Shown: piece by piece, positions 11,222 to 24,535 of the stretch | Position numbering within the stretch: the first letter of the stretch is position 1 | Layout of the letters: every line of letters starts with the position of its first letter | From: Phytophthora quininea | Lineage: Eukaryota; Oomycota; Peronosporomycetes; Peronosporales; Peronosporaceae | Direction: 5' to 3' | Assembly: GCA_011947345.1 (NCBI GenBank) | Contig: JAAVTG010000564.1 | Location: 1 to 64,000, forward strand | Length of the DNA stretch: 64,000 nucleotides | Position numbers and translations under genes: made by a program | Notes under the pieces: generated by a model | Databases searched by the model: none | What the model was told of the DNA's origin: nothing | The model's input: the letters and a program-made list of their open reading frames with translations, nothing else

Positions 11222-12481
11222 ATGATGTACTCGCCGGAGTTGTCGGCGGCGCTGGCCAACCGCCACCGCCGTCGCGCCAGCGTCAACGCCAGGAAGCGGT
11301 CGCTGACCGACCACGCCATTAGCAGCAGCAGCAGTCGCAACAGCGGCAGCGGGCGCTCTTTGCTGCCATCCACCAGCGGACCCACTCGCCTGAGCTTCTC
11401 CGGCCGCAAAAGCGGCGGCCTGGACATGGAGATGGAGACGTCTCCAGTGCCGCTGGCCGTCACGTACCTGGAGAAGGTGGTGCTGGAGATGTCGGTGACC
11501 AAGAAACATGCCGACGTGCGGTACGTGCTGACGGTGCGCCACAACGAGCTGAACGTGGCGTGGCGTCACGCCCGGAGCTTCGACGAGTACCGGAAACTGC
11601 AGCAGAGACTACTCAAGAAGCTGCAGCACGGCCACTTTTGCAACGCCGACTGTCCGTGGCTTTATGGCTTCCTCAAGAGCTACTTCCCCAAGAAACTGGT
11701 CTTCACCTTTTCCAGCGCCAAAGTGGTCGAGAACAGGAAACAGACGCTCGAGAGGTTCTTCTCGGGGCTCTTGGGGTTTCTAATGGACAAAAAGAACCAC
11801 TGCTGCTCGGTCGTCATGACTGGCTTTGCCGACAATCTGGTCGAGTTCATCTACGGAGACGCACTGCAGCAACATGGGCTGGAGAACCCAACCAAAAGCG
11901 TGCCGGCGTCGCCCGCGGAGCTCATGGGACGGAAAAGTGACGGCTTCCAGTCCAGATGGGACGACCCGCCCACGCCCGAGAGGCGAAAGGAACAGCAGAC
12001 GCGGCCGTCGTTGACCAACACGTCGTTCACGGGCTCGATCCCGGACGACGACGCGGTCAACGATCCGAATTGTGGCGACTGCGGCATCTGCGGCTCGAGT
12101 CTGTGCGGTGTGGCGTTCGGCAGCTCGTCCAGTCTGACGACGTCAATTGTGTCGCTGTCGGAGGACGACAGCAGCGCGTCGGGCAGCTCCCGGACGAATT
12201 CGGGCGCTGCCATCCCGCCACTTTCTCGAAGCAACAGCAGCAACAACAACGGAGTCTTCAACCCGCCGTGGTTGGGGACGACCAAGAACTCGGGCAGCAA
12301 GGGCAGCGCCAACAGCTTTGGCAGCGGTAGACGGAGCAACAGCAGCGCAAGGCGGCGAGCTGCCACGTACTACTTGACGACGCTCAGTTGTGGCCATCAA
12401 TTCCACGACGAGTGCATCGTACCGAAGCTCAACGAGTCGCTCCAGTGCCCTACATGCGGGCGTCTCCAGACGAACGACTAA
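11222..12481 (+). CDS. PX domain protein with C-terminal split RING-H2 finger
   Basis: 419 residues, uninterrupted, from the ATG at 11222 (MMYSPELSAALANRH). The Ser/Arg-rich N terminus (~1-68) looks disordered. Residues ~75-208 form a PX-like phosphoinositide-binding domain with the F(D/E)EYRKLQQRL helix and a following basic/Pro stretch (YFPKKLVFTF). After a low-complexity linker comes CGICGSSLCG (~290), then about 95 Ser/Asn-rich residues, then CGHQFHDEC (~389) and CPTCG (~406). The order CxxC ... CxHxxHxxC ... CxxC is RING-H2 with a very long first loop, so E3 ubiquitin ligase activity at endosomal membranes is plausible. An intact fold would need the insert to loop out. Convergent with the DOT1-like gene, 127 bp between stops. 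Confidence 0.8.
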   Translation: MMYSPELSAALANRHRRRASVNARKRSLTDHAISSSSSRNSGSGRSLLPSTSGPTRLSFSGRKSGGLDMEMETSPVPLAVTYLEKVVLEMSVTKKHADVRYVLTVRHNELNVAWRHARSFDEYRKLQQRLLKKLQHGHFCNADCPWLYGFLKSYFPKKLVFTFSSAKVVENRKQTLERFFSGLLGFLMDKKNHCCSVVMTGFADNLVEFIYGDALQQHGLENPTKSVPASPAELMGRKSDGFQSRWDDPPTPERRKEQQTRPSLTNTSFTGSIPDDDAVNDPNCGDCGICGSSLCGVAFGSSSSLTTSIVSLSEDDSSASGSSRTNSGAAIPPLSRSNSSNNNGVFNPPWLGTTKNSGSKGSANSFGSGRRSNSSARRRAATYYLTTLSCGHQFHDECIVPKLNESLQCPTCGRLQTND

Positions 12482-12608
12482 GCCTCTTGAACAGTATGAG
12501 CCACGTGATTTCCGGGACAACGGGCGATAAGAGGATGTCCATAGCCGTATATTATGCCCCGCTATCAAAGCAAGTTCTTCTCCCTCGCTGTGTTGCATTC
12601 AAATGAGC

Positions 12609-13463
12609 TCACTTTCTGCGGTGGAAGTACCAGGTTGCATCGCCCCAGGCCTCCTGCGTGACTGTGAGCTGTCGTAGCATCTCGAAGCTGTGCGTGTCAG
12701 GGATTTGGTGGGTAGCCGTGATGACAATTGCTCCAGGTTTGCACGACTGACTGAGCTTCCGTGTCAGCGAGTGCATCAATCTCTCGCCAAAGCACGTCGA
12801 GTTCATGAAGATGAGATCGGCATTCTGCGGCCAGTCGACGGCCAGCGCGTCGCCCAACAGGAACGAGAATCGCATGCGCTTCTTCTGCATCGACAAGGCG
12901 AAGTTCGGCTTGATGAGCTTCTCCCAGCGCTGCTGAACCTCCTGAGAGATGCCATGGAGACCTTCCAGCACTTCGATTCCGTAGCAAGCGTCGAAATCGT
13001 GCAGTAGAGCTGCTGCAAATACTGCCTTGCCACTGCCCGACCCAATGTCCAAGAAGACCCCGCCAGGCTTTGTGAGCACGTGGTGCCAGCGCTTCAACAC
13101 GTCTAGCACCACTTTGAAAGGCTCAAAGGCGATCTCGCCGTACACGAGACTTAGCGAGATGTACTCCCGTTCACGACGTTCCTCTCGAGAGGCTTGTTTG
13201 GCGACTGGCAGCGGATGCTCTCGGTATAAAGTCTCGAACACTTGAGTCATGACGGCCATGGTTTCTTCCGACACTGCAGATACGACCGAGTGTTGGTTCG
13301 AACTCGACGGTCTCGAGGGTTCGTCGTCGCTCTCGGACTCGCTATTGTTATGGTCGTCATCGATAAGAGTCTTAGAGGCATCACTGGCAACTCGATCGAC
13401 CTGCGAGTTCATCGTAAAGATCCCAGCGACGCTTGACTTGTCAACTTGTCCGACGTGACTCAT
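12609..13463 (-). CDS. DOT1-like SAM-dependent methyltransferase
   Basis: 284 residues from the ATG at 13463 (MSHVGQVDKSSVAG). An acidic Ser-rich N terminus (~30-60) precedes the catalytic region. LVYGEIAFEPF and the glycine-rich SAM-binding loop FLDIGSGSGKAVFAAALL (~residue 140) are the typical D1/motif I order of DOT1 histone H3 Lys79 methyltransferases. The acidic strand end YGIEVLEGLH and NADLIFMNSTCFGE match the later SAM/lysine-channel motifs. The protein is far shorter than animal DOT1L and has no long C-terminal region. Oomycetes carry many small DOT1-like paralogues, so histone H3K79 as substrate is inferred, not shown. Divergent from the kinesin gene. Confidence 0.8.
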   Translation of the reverse strand: MSHVGQVDKSSVAGIFTMNSQVDRVASDASKTLIDDDHNNSESESDDEPSRPSSSNQHSVVSAVSEETMAVMTQVFETLYREHPLPVAKQASREERREREYISLSLVYGEIAFEPFKVVLDVLKRWHHVLTKPGGVFLDIGSGSGKAVFAAALLHDFDACYGIEVLEGLHGISQEVQQRWEKLIKPNFALSMQKKRMRFSFLLGDALAVDWPQNADLIFMNSTCFGERLMHSLTRKLSQSCKPGAIVITATHQIPDTHSFEMLRQLTVTQEAWGDATWYFHRRK

Positions 13464-13594
13464 GTCAAAGCCAGGGTAGTTTCACGCTACCAATTTTACG
13501 AGGTGGGCAGCTCCATCGGTGAGTTTCAACGACCGACTGGAGCTTTGTTCATGCAGGGAGCGCATCGTCTCGATTGAACGTCTTGCCGAGCAAC
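13464..13594. promoter_or_regulatory. Short bidirectional promoter region
   Basis: Only 131 bp separate the start codons of the DOT1-like gene (minus) and the kinesin gene (plus), so both core promoters and 5' leaders must share or overlap this stretch. I cannot point to a defined element. Confidence 0.5.
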
Positions 13595-16005
<2,411 letters not shown>

Positions 16006-16267
16006 AGGAGATTGAATTTAGCTGTGATTGTTGTCGCTCTTGATAGTGCCTTCGGGAGTTGTAGCCAGTCGCTTGTCTTAGCTGTTGATCTATCAATCGA
16101 ATCGATACTCGAGTGGATCGATTCGTGAGCGGAAATACACTTGCCGGAGCACAGGTGGGGCCGCGAACGTGAAGATATTCGCCAAAGCATCCTGGTTCAG
16201 CATGCTCAGCCGTGGAGGTGACACGTGTGCCTTCTTCCCCTTGGTCCTCTTTCAAACGAAAACACGC

Positions 16268-18341
16268 TCAAAAAGCGACTTTGCTATCCGTCGATAATGG
16301 CTCGCGCGCCTTTGGAAGCGCCTCCAAATGGTGCTTCCGAAATGTCGCCATGTGAGCCTCATACTCGGACGGAACCGATATTTTAAAGTACTCCACGAAT
16401 TTGTTCGCTTCAAGTATCTGCACAAGTGGCTGCAAGTCTTCCTCAAAGTTTCGCAGCTCGTAGTTGCGCAGACTTTGATCCCAACCGCTCCATTGCCGAG
16501 TCAGACGGATTTTCAAACGTCGGACGCACCGCGCAATGGGATTGTCTACGCTGGTCAGTGCAGTCGACAGCGCGCCAATGTCATGCCAATTCGTAGGTTG
16601 GAGATCGTCAAGCGAGGTGCAAAGCTCTCGGTAAGAGCTGAAGTCTAGCAGCACGTCTATCCAGCCCCCACTCAGCGTCAACTCCTCTAGCTGAGGACAA
16701 TGCCGAAGGATCCACGTTTCATCAGGGCCGTCTCTCGGGCCTGAAAGCGTCAACGACCGTAGTGACGATCCAATTAATTCTACAAAACGAGGCAGCCCTG
16801 CTGTCTCCGTATCGGTGCGAGGAATTTCCACCGTCAGGGATTGCAACCCGGTAGTGTCACAACCTGCACTTGTCATGGGCTTCGAGAACGTCAAATCTCC
16901 ACGTCGGACTTGGCATCTTCCAATTCCAGGAACTATAGCATTGACCCAGTCGCTTCTTCCATCGTCGCTGAAGGTTTTAACCGCAAGAATTGACATGGTA
17001 TAAGTCAAAACATGCGAGTCCAAATTCAGTTCAATATGGATGGGTGCTGCTTCTCGCAAGGTTGCATCCCGCTCGGCGATTTGGCCACGCGGGGTCCCAC
17101 AAAGCTCTTCTTCTGGGTGGTCCGAGTTTACAATCGCCGCAAAAGCTTCGACGTCGCTAGGTGACATCGAACCAATGACAATCTCGAGACTCCCCAGCGC
17201 TGAACATGCACGCGCGCTTTGAAAAGACCCCGTAAGCCAGCCATTTATACCAGGATTGCGATTGGCGCGGATCGTATGGGCTGAACTGTACAGTGATCTG
17301 CTTCGTCGTCTGACTCACGACTATCGACGAAAACAGCGCTGCGATGTAGAAATCCGGTACGAAGTCAGCAACTTCGATATCAATCATTCCTAATTGAAGT
17401 GCTTCAGCTTCCACGTGATAGTTCATATTCGCGTTGATAGGAGAGCGACGTGTACTATCAAAGACACGTCTCATGAACTGACCGAGAGCTTTCCTGGCTG
17501 TGGATCCGCTCGGCGGGTCGTATGCTCCTTCTTCTTTGAGCACGATATACAGCTTGTCTGAAAACCAAACATTGTCCAGTACCAACCAGTCCATTGTCTC
17601 CGCGAGTTCAGCAGTAGGAATCCCAATCGGTTTGTCAAAGGTCATGCACATTGGTTCTAGAACGAACGTGCAACGCAGAGACCCAGACTCCACCGCATCT
17701 TGACTGCGGTCGAATTCTTCCCACTGCTGCTTAATCACGCGTTCAGCTCTCGCAACGTCCAGGAGGTCTGTATGGGTGGGCACTAGATTGGCATCCGATC
17801 CTCCAAAACGTACTTTGACTGGAACCATAACGTCCACTCCAGACTTGTTCGTCTGCAGTTTCTCATCCATCGCTGCAATTCTCTGCAGTGTTTCAAGGTA
17901 CTTCGGACTCGGGTGGACGTACTGATGGACTCCACAGAACTGCACCAGGTCGAACTCCACTTTGTTGGGGTCTTCTTGGTTCACGTGCATGCCGTAGTCC
18001 AAGTCTAGCGAAAACTTGGCCGCAATGTTTTCAAACTTCTCCTCGCCCTCCCGTCCAACGTCCACCTTGACGTGTGTCCCCAGCAAATAGATCCACGCTT
18101 TAGGGTCCACATACTCCACCGCCGCCAGCAGCAGCAACGCCTCCCTCGTTTTCTGGAACTGACGACGGAATTCTGCTTCCTCCAACATGTTGCCAGAAGT
18201 ACCTTCCGACCGCATTGGGAGCTCCACGTGGATAGTGCGAGTGTTCTCCCGCACGTCCACGGTAGTGTGGAAGTCGTTGCAGGTCACTCGTCCCTTGAGG
18301 GCGGCGCACCACGACGCCAGGAATCCCCATCGCTCTTCCAT
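16268..18341 (-). CDS. LRR-like protein A, left copy
   Basis: About 691 residues from the ATG at 18341 (MEERWGFLASWCAALKG) to the stop at 16268. Residues 1-370 are a conserved N-terminal region of unknown function (landmarks LRCTFVLEPMCM and SWYKWLAYGVF). The C-terminal part has leucine-rich-repeat-like units (LRSLTLSGP, LEELTLSGGWIDV). The two parts lie in different frames, changing near 17220. Alignment with paralogue B fits two separate missing bases better than one extra base, because the linker then has equal length. An alternative is two overlapping genes, since an ATG for the second part overlaps the first stop region, but leucine-rich sequence upstream of that ATG continues the fold. 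No signal peptide or membrane helix. Function unknown. Confidence 0.6.
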
Positions 18342-18540
18342 TTTGATGTTCGATTCGGAAATTCTTCGAATTGAAATATGGCTACATTTGTTGGTTAGTT
18401 TGTGTAGTAAACTTGTCGAACAACAGGCTGAGCAACAAACTGGAAAATGAGTGCGAGGGATTCCTCATCCGGCTCGTGAAGCGATCGTTGTGGTAGCGTT
18501 GACCGAGTTTTCTTGTCTCGAGCTGGAGGTGGGAAGATGC

Positions 18541-20685
18541 TCAAAAGGCGAGTTTGCTTTCGGTTGAAAGAGGTTCAAGTTCCCGTGGAATTGGTGTCAG
18601 GTGGTGCTTCCGAAAGGCGTCGATGAATTTCAGGTACTTGCTGCGGACAGCAACTTCGAGATATTCCAGGCTCTTGTTGGTCTCGAGAATGTCCAGCAGT
18701 GGCCGCAGATCGGTGTCAAACCCACATGGGTTGTAGGCGATCGAAATGTCAGCCCAACGGTTCCATTGGTTGGTCAGACGAATTCGTAGTCGTCGTAGAC
18801 ATTTGGCAGCTGGATTGATTGATTGTCCATGTTGGACAAGGCCTTGGACACTGCAGCAATCTCGTGCCAATTGGTCGGCGGCAATTCAGGCAACGGCTGA
18901 CCGCTTTTCCGATACTCGGCAAAATTGAGCTGCACGTCTATCCAAGTTCCACTCAGCGACAGTTCCTCCAGATTGGGGCACCACTGAAGGATTTCACTTT
19001 CTTCAAGGTCAACTCGGGCGCCCCACAGGGTCAACGACCTCAAGGATGGCCCGATTGTCTTTAGAAAGTAGGGTAGCCCATCGGTAGCTGCGTCATCCCA
19101 TTGACAAAAGCCGACAGTGAGCGACAGCAAGGTTGGGGAGGCGCAGTGTCGACTGCATCGATCTGGTGGAATGCCAAGTCCCCTCGCCGAACTTGGCACC
19201 GCCCAAACCCAGCGACTAGAGCATCGACCCATTGGCTCCTCCCGTCGTCACTAAATGTCCGAATGGGGTCCACTGGTTCGGGAAAACTCAAGACACGAGA
19301 GCTGGTGTCGTACTCTCCATTCTCATCAAAGATCCATCGAATCGGAGCTCCACTCGGCAGCGTTGCGTCTCTCTCGTCAATTTCGCCTCGAGGACGCCCA
19401 CATACGTCTTCTTCGGGATGCGCGGAATTCAGTACGGCTGAAAACGCCTCAACAGACTCCACCGTCATTTCACCCAGCAGAAGATGAAGCGTTTCCAACG
19501 CTGAGTTTCTCCTTGCTCGACTCGAAAAATGTCGTAAGCCAACCACTTGTACCAGAAAATGCTGTCAGTTGCATCGAACGGAGACTCACCAAAGTGCAGC
19601 GCGACGGTCTTTGTCATTTGGTTGAGAACCAGCGCCGAATTCAGAGCTGCAATAGAAGAATCCAAAGTCTCTTCTGAGCCGTAGACCTCCACCACGCCCA
19701 GTTGAAGCGGCCTCGGACCTTGAAGTCATTCAAACGATAGTGAGAGTCTGTGAGAGCACGAGTGCTGTCGAACAGACTTCGCATCAGCTGGCCAACCACT
19801 TTCCTTGACAAAAGCGTATCTTCCGGATCAATGTTTTCGGTCACCAACGAGAACGACCAAAACCTCGAGAAGCAGACATTGCCACGCAGCATCCGCGCGA
19901 GCGTCTCCGCTAATTCAGGGGTGGTCGTGTGTTCCACGTCGTGAAAATTCACTTGCATCGGTTCCAGCACAAAAGTGCAGCGCAGCGATCCTGACGCCAC
20001 GCCGTCTTGCTTTCCTTGTTTGTGTCGATATTCCTCCCACTGCTGATTGATCATTCGCTCTGCTGTTCCCACATCTCCAAGATCCATGAGCGCTTCAGTC
20101 TGCTCTTCCGGGATTGACAAGCAAACTTTCACTGGGACCTCGATGTCCACTCCAGGCTGATCCGCTGGTAAACTTCCATCCAGTGCAGCAATCCTCTCCA
20201 AGTCCTGAAGATATTCACGACTTGACTGCTCCCGTTGGTGAGTGCCACAGAACCGAACAAGATCAAAGTCTGGTCTGCTAGGATCAACTTTGCTCGTGTG
20301 CACGCCGCAGTCCAAAGCCAACGTAAACCTGGCGTCGACGTTTTCAAACTTCTCTTGTCCTTTTGTTCCGATGTTCACCTCACAATACTTTTCCAGTAGA
20401 TACTTCCAGGCGTCGTGGTCCACATGCTCCACCGCCGCCAGCAGTGCCACCGCCTCTCTCGTCTTGGCAAACGTTAAATGAAATTGTCTCTCCAGCTCAG
20501 CAGCATTAGAAGCTTCTTCTTCTTCGTCGTCTGTAGGTCTTCTGGGCATCTCCACCTGCAGTTCGTAGTGGCCGCCCCACCCTTTCAGCATCCCCCAGGG
20601 TCTTCACACTTGATCTTGCCCTTCAAAACCCCGCACCATGCAGAGACAAACCCCAACGCAGCTCGTAGCTCGCACTCGACTCCAT
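18541..20685 (-). pseudogene. LRR-like protein B, left copy, multiple frame breaks
   Basis: Paralogue of A, directly upstream on the same strand. Begins at the ATG at 20685 (MESSASYELRWG) and ends at 18541 (STESKLAF). If six single missing bases are allowed near 20655, 20590, 19725, 19540, 19150 and 18805, it gives about 716 residues colinear with A, including SGSLRCTFVLEP, WYKWLAYD, LRSLTLWGARVD and LEELSLSGTW. All breaks are one base short and none is accompanied by in-frame stops. Five recur in the right-arm copy; the one near 19725 is specific to this arm. Either an old pseudogene duplicated with its lesions, or a gene hit by repeatable context-dependent consensus errors. Function unknown. 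Confidence 0.55.
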
Positions 20686-20751
20686 CAGATCCAAATGGAC
20701 AAGAATCGTACAGAAAACCAATGTATTTCGTGGTGGCTGCCCATCTAATAT

Positions 20752-21531
20752 CTATTTGGCGTTGCAGGAGACGTTGCCCAGGGGCTGGACGTCCAGCGCC
20801 TCGCACATTTTGGTAAAGTATTTGATGCGCTGCAGCTCGTTGACCTGGTTGGGGCCGCCGCACTCGAGCGCGCCGTTGATGATGTCGGTGGACTCGGCAA
20901 AGCCGTTGACACCGGCCACGACGTCGTGAATGACGCGCCCGCCCTGCGGAGTCATCCAGTACCAGAGCGCCGTCATCCACGTCACGGCCGTGTCGTTGGC
21001 CACAATGTCGGGGTTGTCCAGCAGGTCGATGCCCAGCGCCTGGCCGGCGTGGTAGTAGTTGTAGTTCCACGAGAGCTGGATGGGGCCGCGGCCGTGGTAG
21101 CGACGGCCCGGAGCACATGCAATGGTCGAGTTGTCGCAGTACTGCCACACCGTGTACGTGTTCCGAGCGTACTCCTCGGCGGCCTTGAAGTTGTCGCTCT
21201 CGTGGGCCGTTTGGGCCAGGAAAGCTGCCAGCTCGCGCTTGTCGTTGGTGTCGTTGCCAGTGTTGGCGAATTGGGTGTACTTGTTGGCGGCGTTCACGAG
21301 GCCGTCGAAGTTGTAGAGCTCGATCGAGTCGGGAAACATGGCGTGGAAACGGCTCTGGTCGAAGAAGCGAGCGAAGCTCGAGTTGCCTTCCGACGACGAG
21401 CTGTTACCGAAAGTGGATTGGCAGCGGGGAGTCTCAGTCGAAGGAGACTGCTGGATCGACTGATCGGGGTTGCCAGCTGCAGCAAGACCGAAGACGCAGC
21501 CCATGGACAGGATGGAAGCAGAAAACTTCAT
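20752..21531 (-). CDS. Secreted GH19 chitinase, left copy
   Basis: 259 residues, intact, from the ATG at 21531. The N terminus MKFSASILSMGCVFGLAAAG is a signal peptide, so the enzyme is secreted. The GH19 domain (~70-250) has FLAQTAHES carrying the catalytic-acid region, the substrate-cleft motif YHGRGPIQLSWNYNYY and the family signature TWMTALWYWMTPQGG. GH19 enzymes hydrolyse beta-1,4-GlcNAc polymers by inversion. In oomycetes, whose walls contain little chitin, possible targets are own septal or hyphal polymers or competing fungi; this is inference. The frame is open upstream to 21771, but the signal peptide fixes the start at 21531. Gene B starts 67 bp downstream of its stop on the same strand. 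Confidence 0.9.
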   Translation of the reverse strand: MKFSASILSMGCVFGLAAAGNPDQSIQQSPSTETPRCQSTFGNSSSSEGNSSFARFFDQSRFHAMFPDSIELYNFDGLVNAANKYTQFANTGNDTNDKRELAAFLAQTAHESDNFKAAEEYARNTYTVWQYCDNSTIACAPGRRYHGRGPIQLSWNYNYYHAGQALGIDLLDNPDIVANDTAVTWMTALWYWMTPQGGRVIHDVVAGVNGFAESTDIINGALECGGPNQVNELQRIKYFTKMCEALDVQPLGNVSCNAK

Positions 21532-22014
21532 GGCTATTGAGCGGTTGGTGGTGGGGACTTGGTAAAAGTGAAAGTGAGGACCACAACGGCAAGGGATCAT
21601 GAGTGTGGGATAGAATCTCGGGCCACATGAACGTAGCTGTTTGTCTCTCCACCAGCTGCGAGAGTGTTTAACGTTTGGGACTGCTGCCGCCGCAGAAATT
21701 GACACCTGTGTGGGCTTCATGTGGATTGTCGTTTTCGAGATAGAGTGCTGGAAGCGATTTTGGTGAGTCACAATGGCAATGGATTTCCGTACGTCGCAGA
21801 AATGGGCTCACGTTGGCTTCGTGGTATTACCAGCGACGTACAATGGCCAGCGTGGCGCGTTCCTTCTTCCAAAACGCTGCAAGTGAATCGAGCATTGTCC
21901 TCAATTCTACCAATTACGCTGATTTCGATCTTGTGACTTGATTGAATGGTCGTATTGTCCCGGTTGCCGTTTTAACGTCCAAAATGTGGGTGACCTGTGT
22001 GTTGTTAGGCCACC

Positions 22015-22341
22015 ATGGAGGCGCCTTTGCTATCGAGGTCGAAGACAATGGGCAACCGAGAAGAGGACGAGATGACGGTCAAATGTGACCTCAGGGTCGT
22101 GGTGTTAAATGACCTTCCCGCGTGTGGTGATCTTGGAACTGGCAAGAGTTCGAGGGCATCAAAAGATATGATCAACGTCGAAGACAATTTACTCGACAGC
22201 CTGGCCAAAAAGAACCCAGGTGGAAAACGGCAAGGACATGTGCATGCATCATGGAATATGATCGAGGATTTCCTAAAACAGTTTGCGATGGTCATGAAAC
22301 ATATCGCCGATATTCGTGTTTACATCGGATCTGATAAGTGA
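22015..22341 (+). CDS. Small open frame upstream of the CRN gene, unassigned
   Basis: 108 codons from the ATG at 22015 (MEAPLLSRSKTMGNREEDE), hydrophilic, no signal peptide or recognised motif. It lies in the part of the left arm that is absent from the right arm, 30 bp before the CRN start on the same strand. It may be a remnant of an effector C-terminal domain or a chance frame. Confidence 0.25.
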   Translation: MEAPLLSRSKTMGNREEDEMTVKCDLRVVVLNDLPACGDLGTGKSSRASKDMINVEDNLLDSLAKKNPGGKRQGHVHASWNMIEDFLKQFAMVMKHIADIRVYIGSDK

Positions 22342-22371
22342 AGTTTGCGCTAAGCCTTAGAGGACGCTACA

Positions 22372-24240
22372 ATGGAAGCTGAAGCCGGAGACGTTGTGAA
22401 GGTCAACTATATCATCATTGGCGACTGCGGAGGCTCATTCACCGTTGACATTGAGTCGAGTAAAACACTAGATAACTTGAAAAGCGCGATAAAGAAGAAG
22501 AATTCAACTGAGTTGAAGGGCGTTGATGAACGCAAGTTGCAACTTTTCCTGGCTACGAAGACGGCAGTTGCTAGCTTCCAGGGATATACGAAGCGATTGA
22601 AGGTGTACGCCTTCATCATAGCAGCGCTCCAAGGTGCCAAGTCTTTCAGGGGACGCTTCGCGCGCAGAGGTCATGGCGGCACGTGACCGCAGAGGTAAAC
22701 CCTGCGTCTTGTTTCTGGGTGAATTTTCCGTATCGGAGGTGCGGCGGTGGCTGGTGGACCCAAAGCACAGAAGAAGTAACTACAAGCGATGCTAAATGTG
22801 TTTCGCTTCCTCGAACCCCCGCTTATCATCAGCTCTACAAACGGCACCGCACGAAGCCTGTTTACTGATCTCGGATGACACCCAGGAATGTTTACTTAGC
22901 CTGCCCCGTGGTGTGTGGTGGTTTCATCGCTACCGCCGTTCATCACAAAGGGCAACTGTGCGAACGTATTTGATTGGATTATCCAGCACAGGCACCCGTT
23001 GCTTGGAGAAATGGTCGAGGAATTTTTGTCTGAAAACGAGTTCGACGGAGAGATTGGCGAGCATAAGCTGCAGTACTTTAAGGACATGGTCGAAAGATTG
23101 ACGCCGCGATTTCGTGGCTTTAAACGACAGAACCACACTAAAGATTTTGAAGAGGGGAATCTTTTGGTGTTCCTTGCAGATAGCTATGCGTTGGATGAAA
23201 ACAAAAACACGAGCACCGAGGATGCCGTTAGCCGGATAATCAACCTTATCGATAGTCACTACGGGAGTCTTGAGGGGCGCGACATCTTCGAGATAAAGTT
23301 TCTTGACGGTCACATCGTGGAGGATGGACAACGATGGAACGGGCGATGCAGATTTCCCAGATGAAAGACTATATTCTCTTGTATTTGGCGTTGATGTGCG
23401 ATTATGGAAACAACGATGACGACTGCCGTGTCAAGTACAGCCCTCCTCAAGATCGCCCGTTCAAGGAGAAGTTCCACCAAGTTCTGGGTAACCTTAAGGG
23501 AGACTGCGGTCTCAAAGCTCTTGTGACAGGTGCCGTCGTCCTCGCAAGTCACCAGGGAGGATTCACTAGAGTGGAATTGCACACGTTTCTTGGCAGGTTG
23601 TTGTACGAGTTAGGAATACGTTCCGTCAACAAACCAATGGAGTTCCCATCAAACCACAGTGCAGCAGGTGCTACAGTTCCATTCCTCTCTCCCCTAATGT
23701 GTCATGGCCCGACGAGTTTCTAGTGCATTGGAAAATTCTCCCGCTCACTTTGCCAACGTTGGGAATTGCTGTAAAGACGACAAGATTGCTTTTCGGGTCG
23801 ACTCTGCAGTTCTCTCGGGCGAGTGCGAAGATCGGAAGTTGACGTTGCAGCTGCTTAAAGAAGTTTTTACTCAGGTTCCAGCGAATACGAATGTTCATAT
23901 CGTGTAGTGAGAGGGCCGGAGAGCAACTGTTTTTATAAGTTGGTATCGAGTGGGTCCGGGGCTGAAGCATTAGCGAGTGAAGAGACCATGTCTGCATTCC
24001 TGTCCTGGAACGTCTGAATCTTCAGGATGTTACCAGACTGGTGGGTTGATGGGATTTTCGGAGCTCATGGAAGCGAATGAAATTGATGGTGGCAGGGGCA
24101 AGACCATCATCTTTGACGAGGTCGGAAACTAAGATTCTCACCTGAAAAGAGAACTGGACCACCCGGATGAGGAGGGCCCGCATGCGAAGCGGCCACAAAT
24201 GCGAAGGCTACTCGTTGACTTCAGTGAATGTCCTTCACGA
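22372..24240 (+). pseudogene. Crinkler (CRN) effector gene, degenerate, left copy
   Basis: The ATG at 22372 opens a typical CRN N-terminal domain: a beta/helix unit (GDCGGSFTVDIESSKTLDNL) followed by LQLFLATK, a variant of the LFLAK translocation motif (~residue 60). No HVLVVVP boundary motif was found. Downstream, in changing frames, lie C-terminal CRN-like pieces: NVFRFLEPPLIISSTNG near 22800, CVVVSSLPPF at about 22910, a 22915-23364 segment, a 23334-23723 segment and a tail near 23985-24240 ending in HAKR. In-frame stops between pieces and several frame changes argue for a real pseudogene rather than single errors. CRN proteins are host-targeted effectors, usually nuclear. The C-terminal tail is homologous to the right-arm remnant at 36735-37083. 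Confidence 0.6.
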
Positions 24241-24535
24241 ACAACATGAATGACAACAGGTACAAGTAGCACCTTGTTGGGGCGTCATGCGTCAAGTTGG
24301 TCGTAACAAAATTCAAAATGCAATCTTCAGACGGAGTAGCATCGCCAAAACCAAGCAAATTCTCATTTTGAGCAATCACACTTCCAATTCGATGACGGCA
24401 ACAACGGGAACCGTAAGCTGCTTATCGTAAGTTAGCGCTTGCTTTTACGTAATGTTGTCAATGAGGATACCGCGGCTTAAACAAACACGAGTAGTTCCCA
24501 ATTTTCCTTGGACCTTCAAAGCCCTCCCATCCACG

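Noticed and set aside
17157..19700. A conserved programmed frameshift at the WYKWLAY junction of genes A and B
   Set aside because: The net shift differs (one extra or two missing bases in A, one missing in B). B has five further deficits, and linker length fits simple missing bases.
20752..21771. An 80-residue N-terminal extension of the chitinase
   Set aside because: The signal peptide starts at 21531; the upstream codons are merely open and lie in a conserved promoter shared by both arms.
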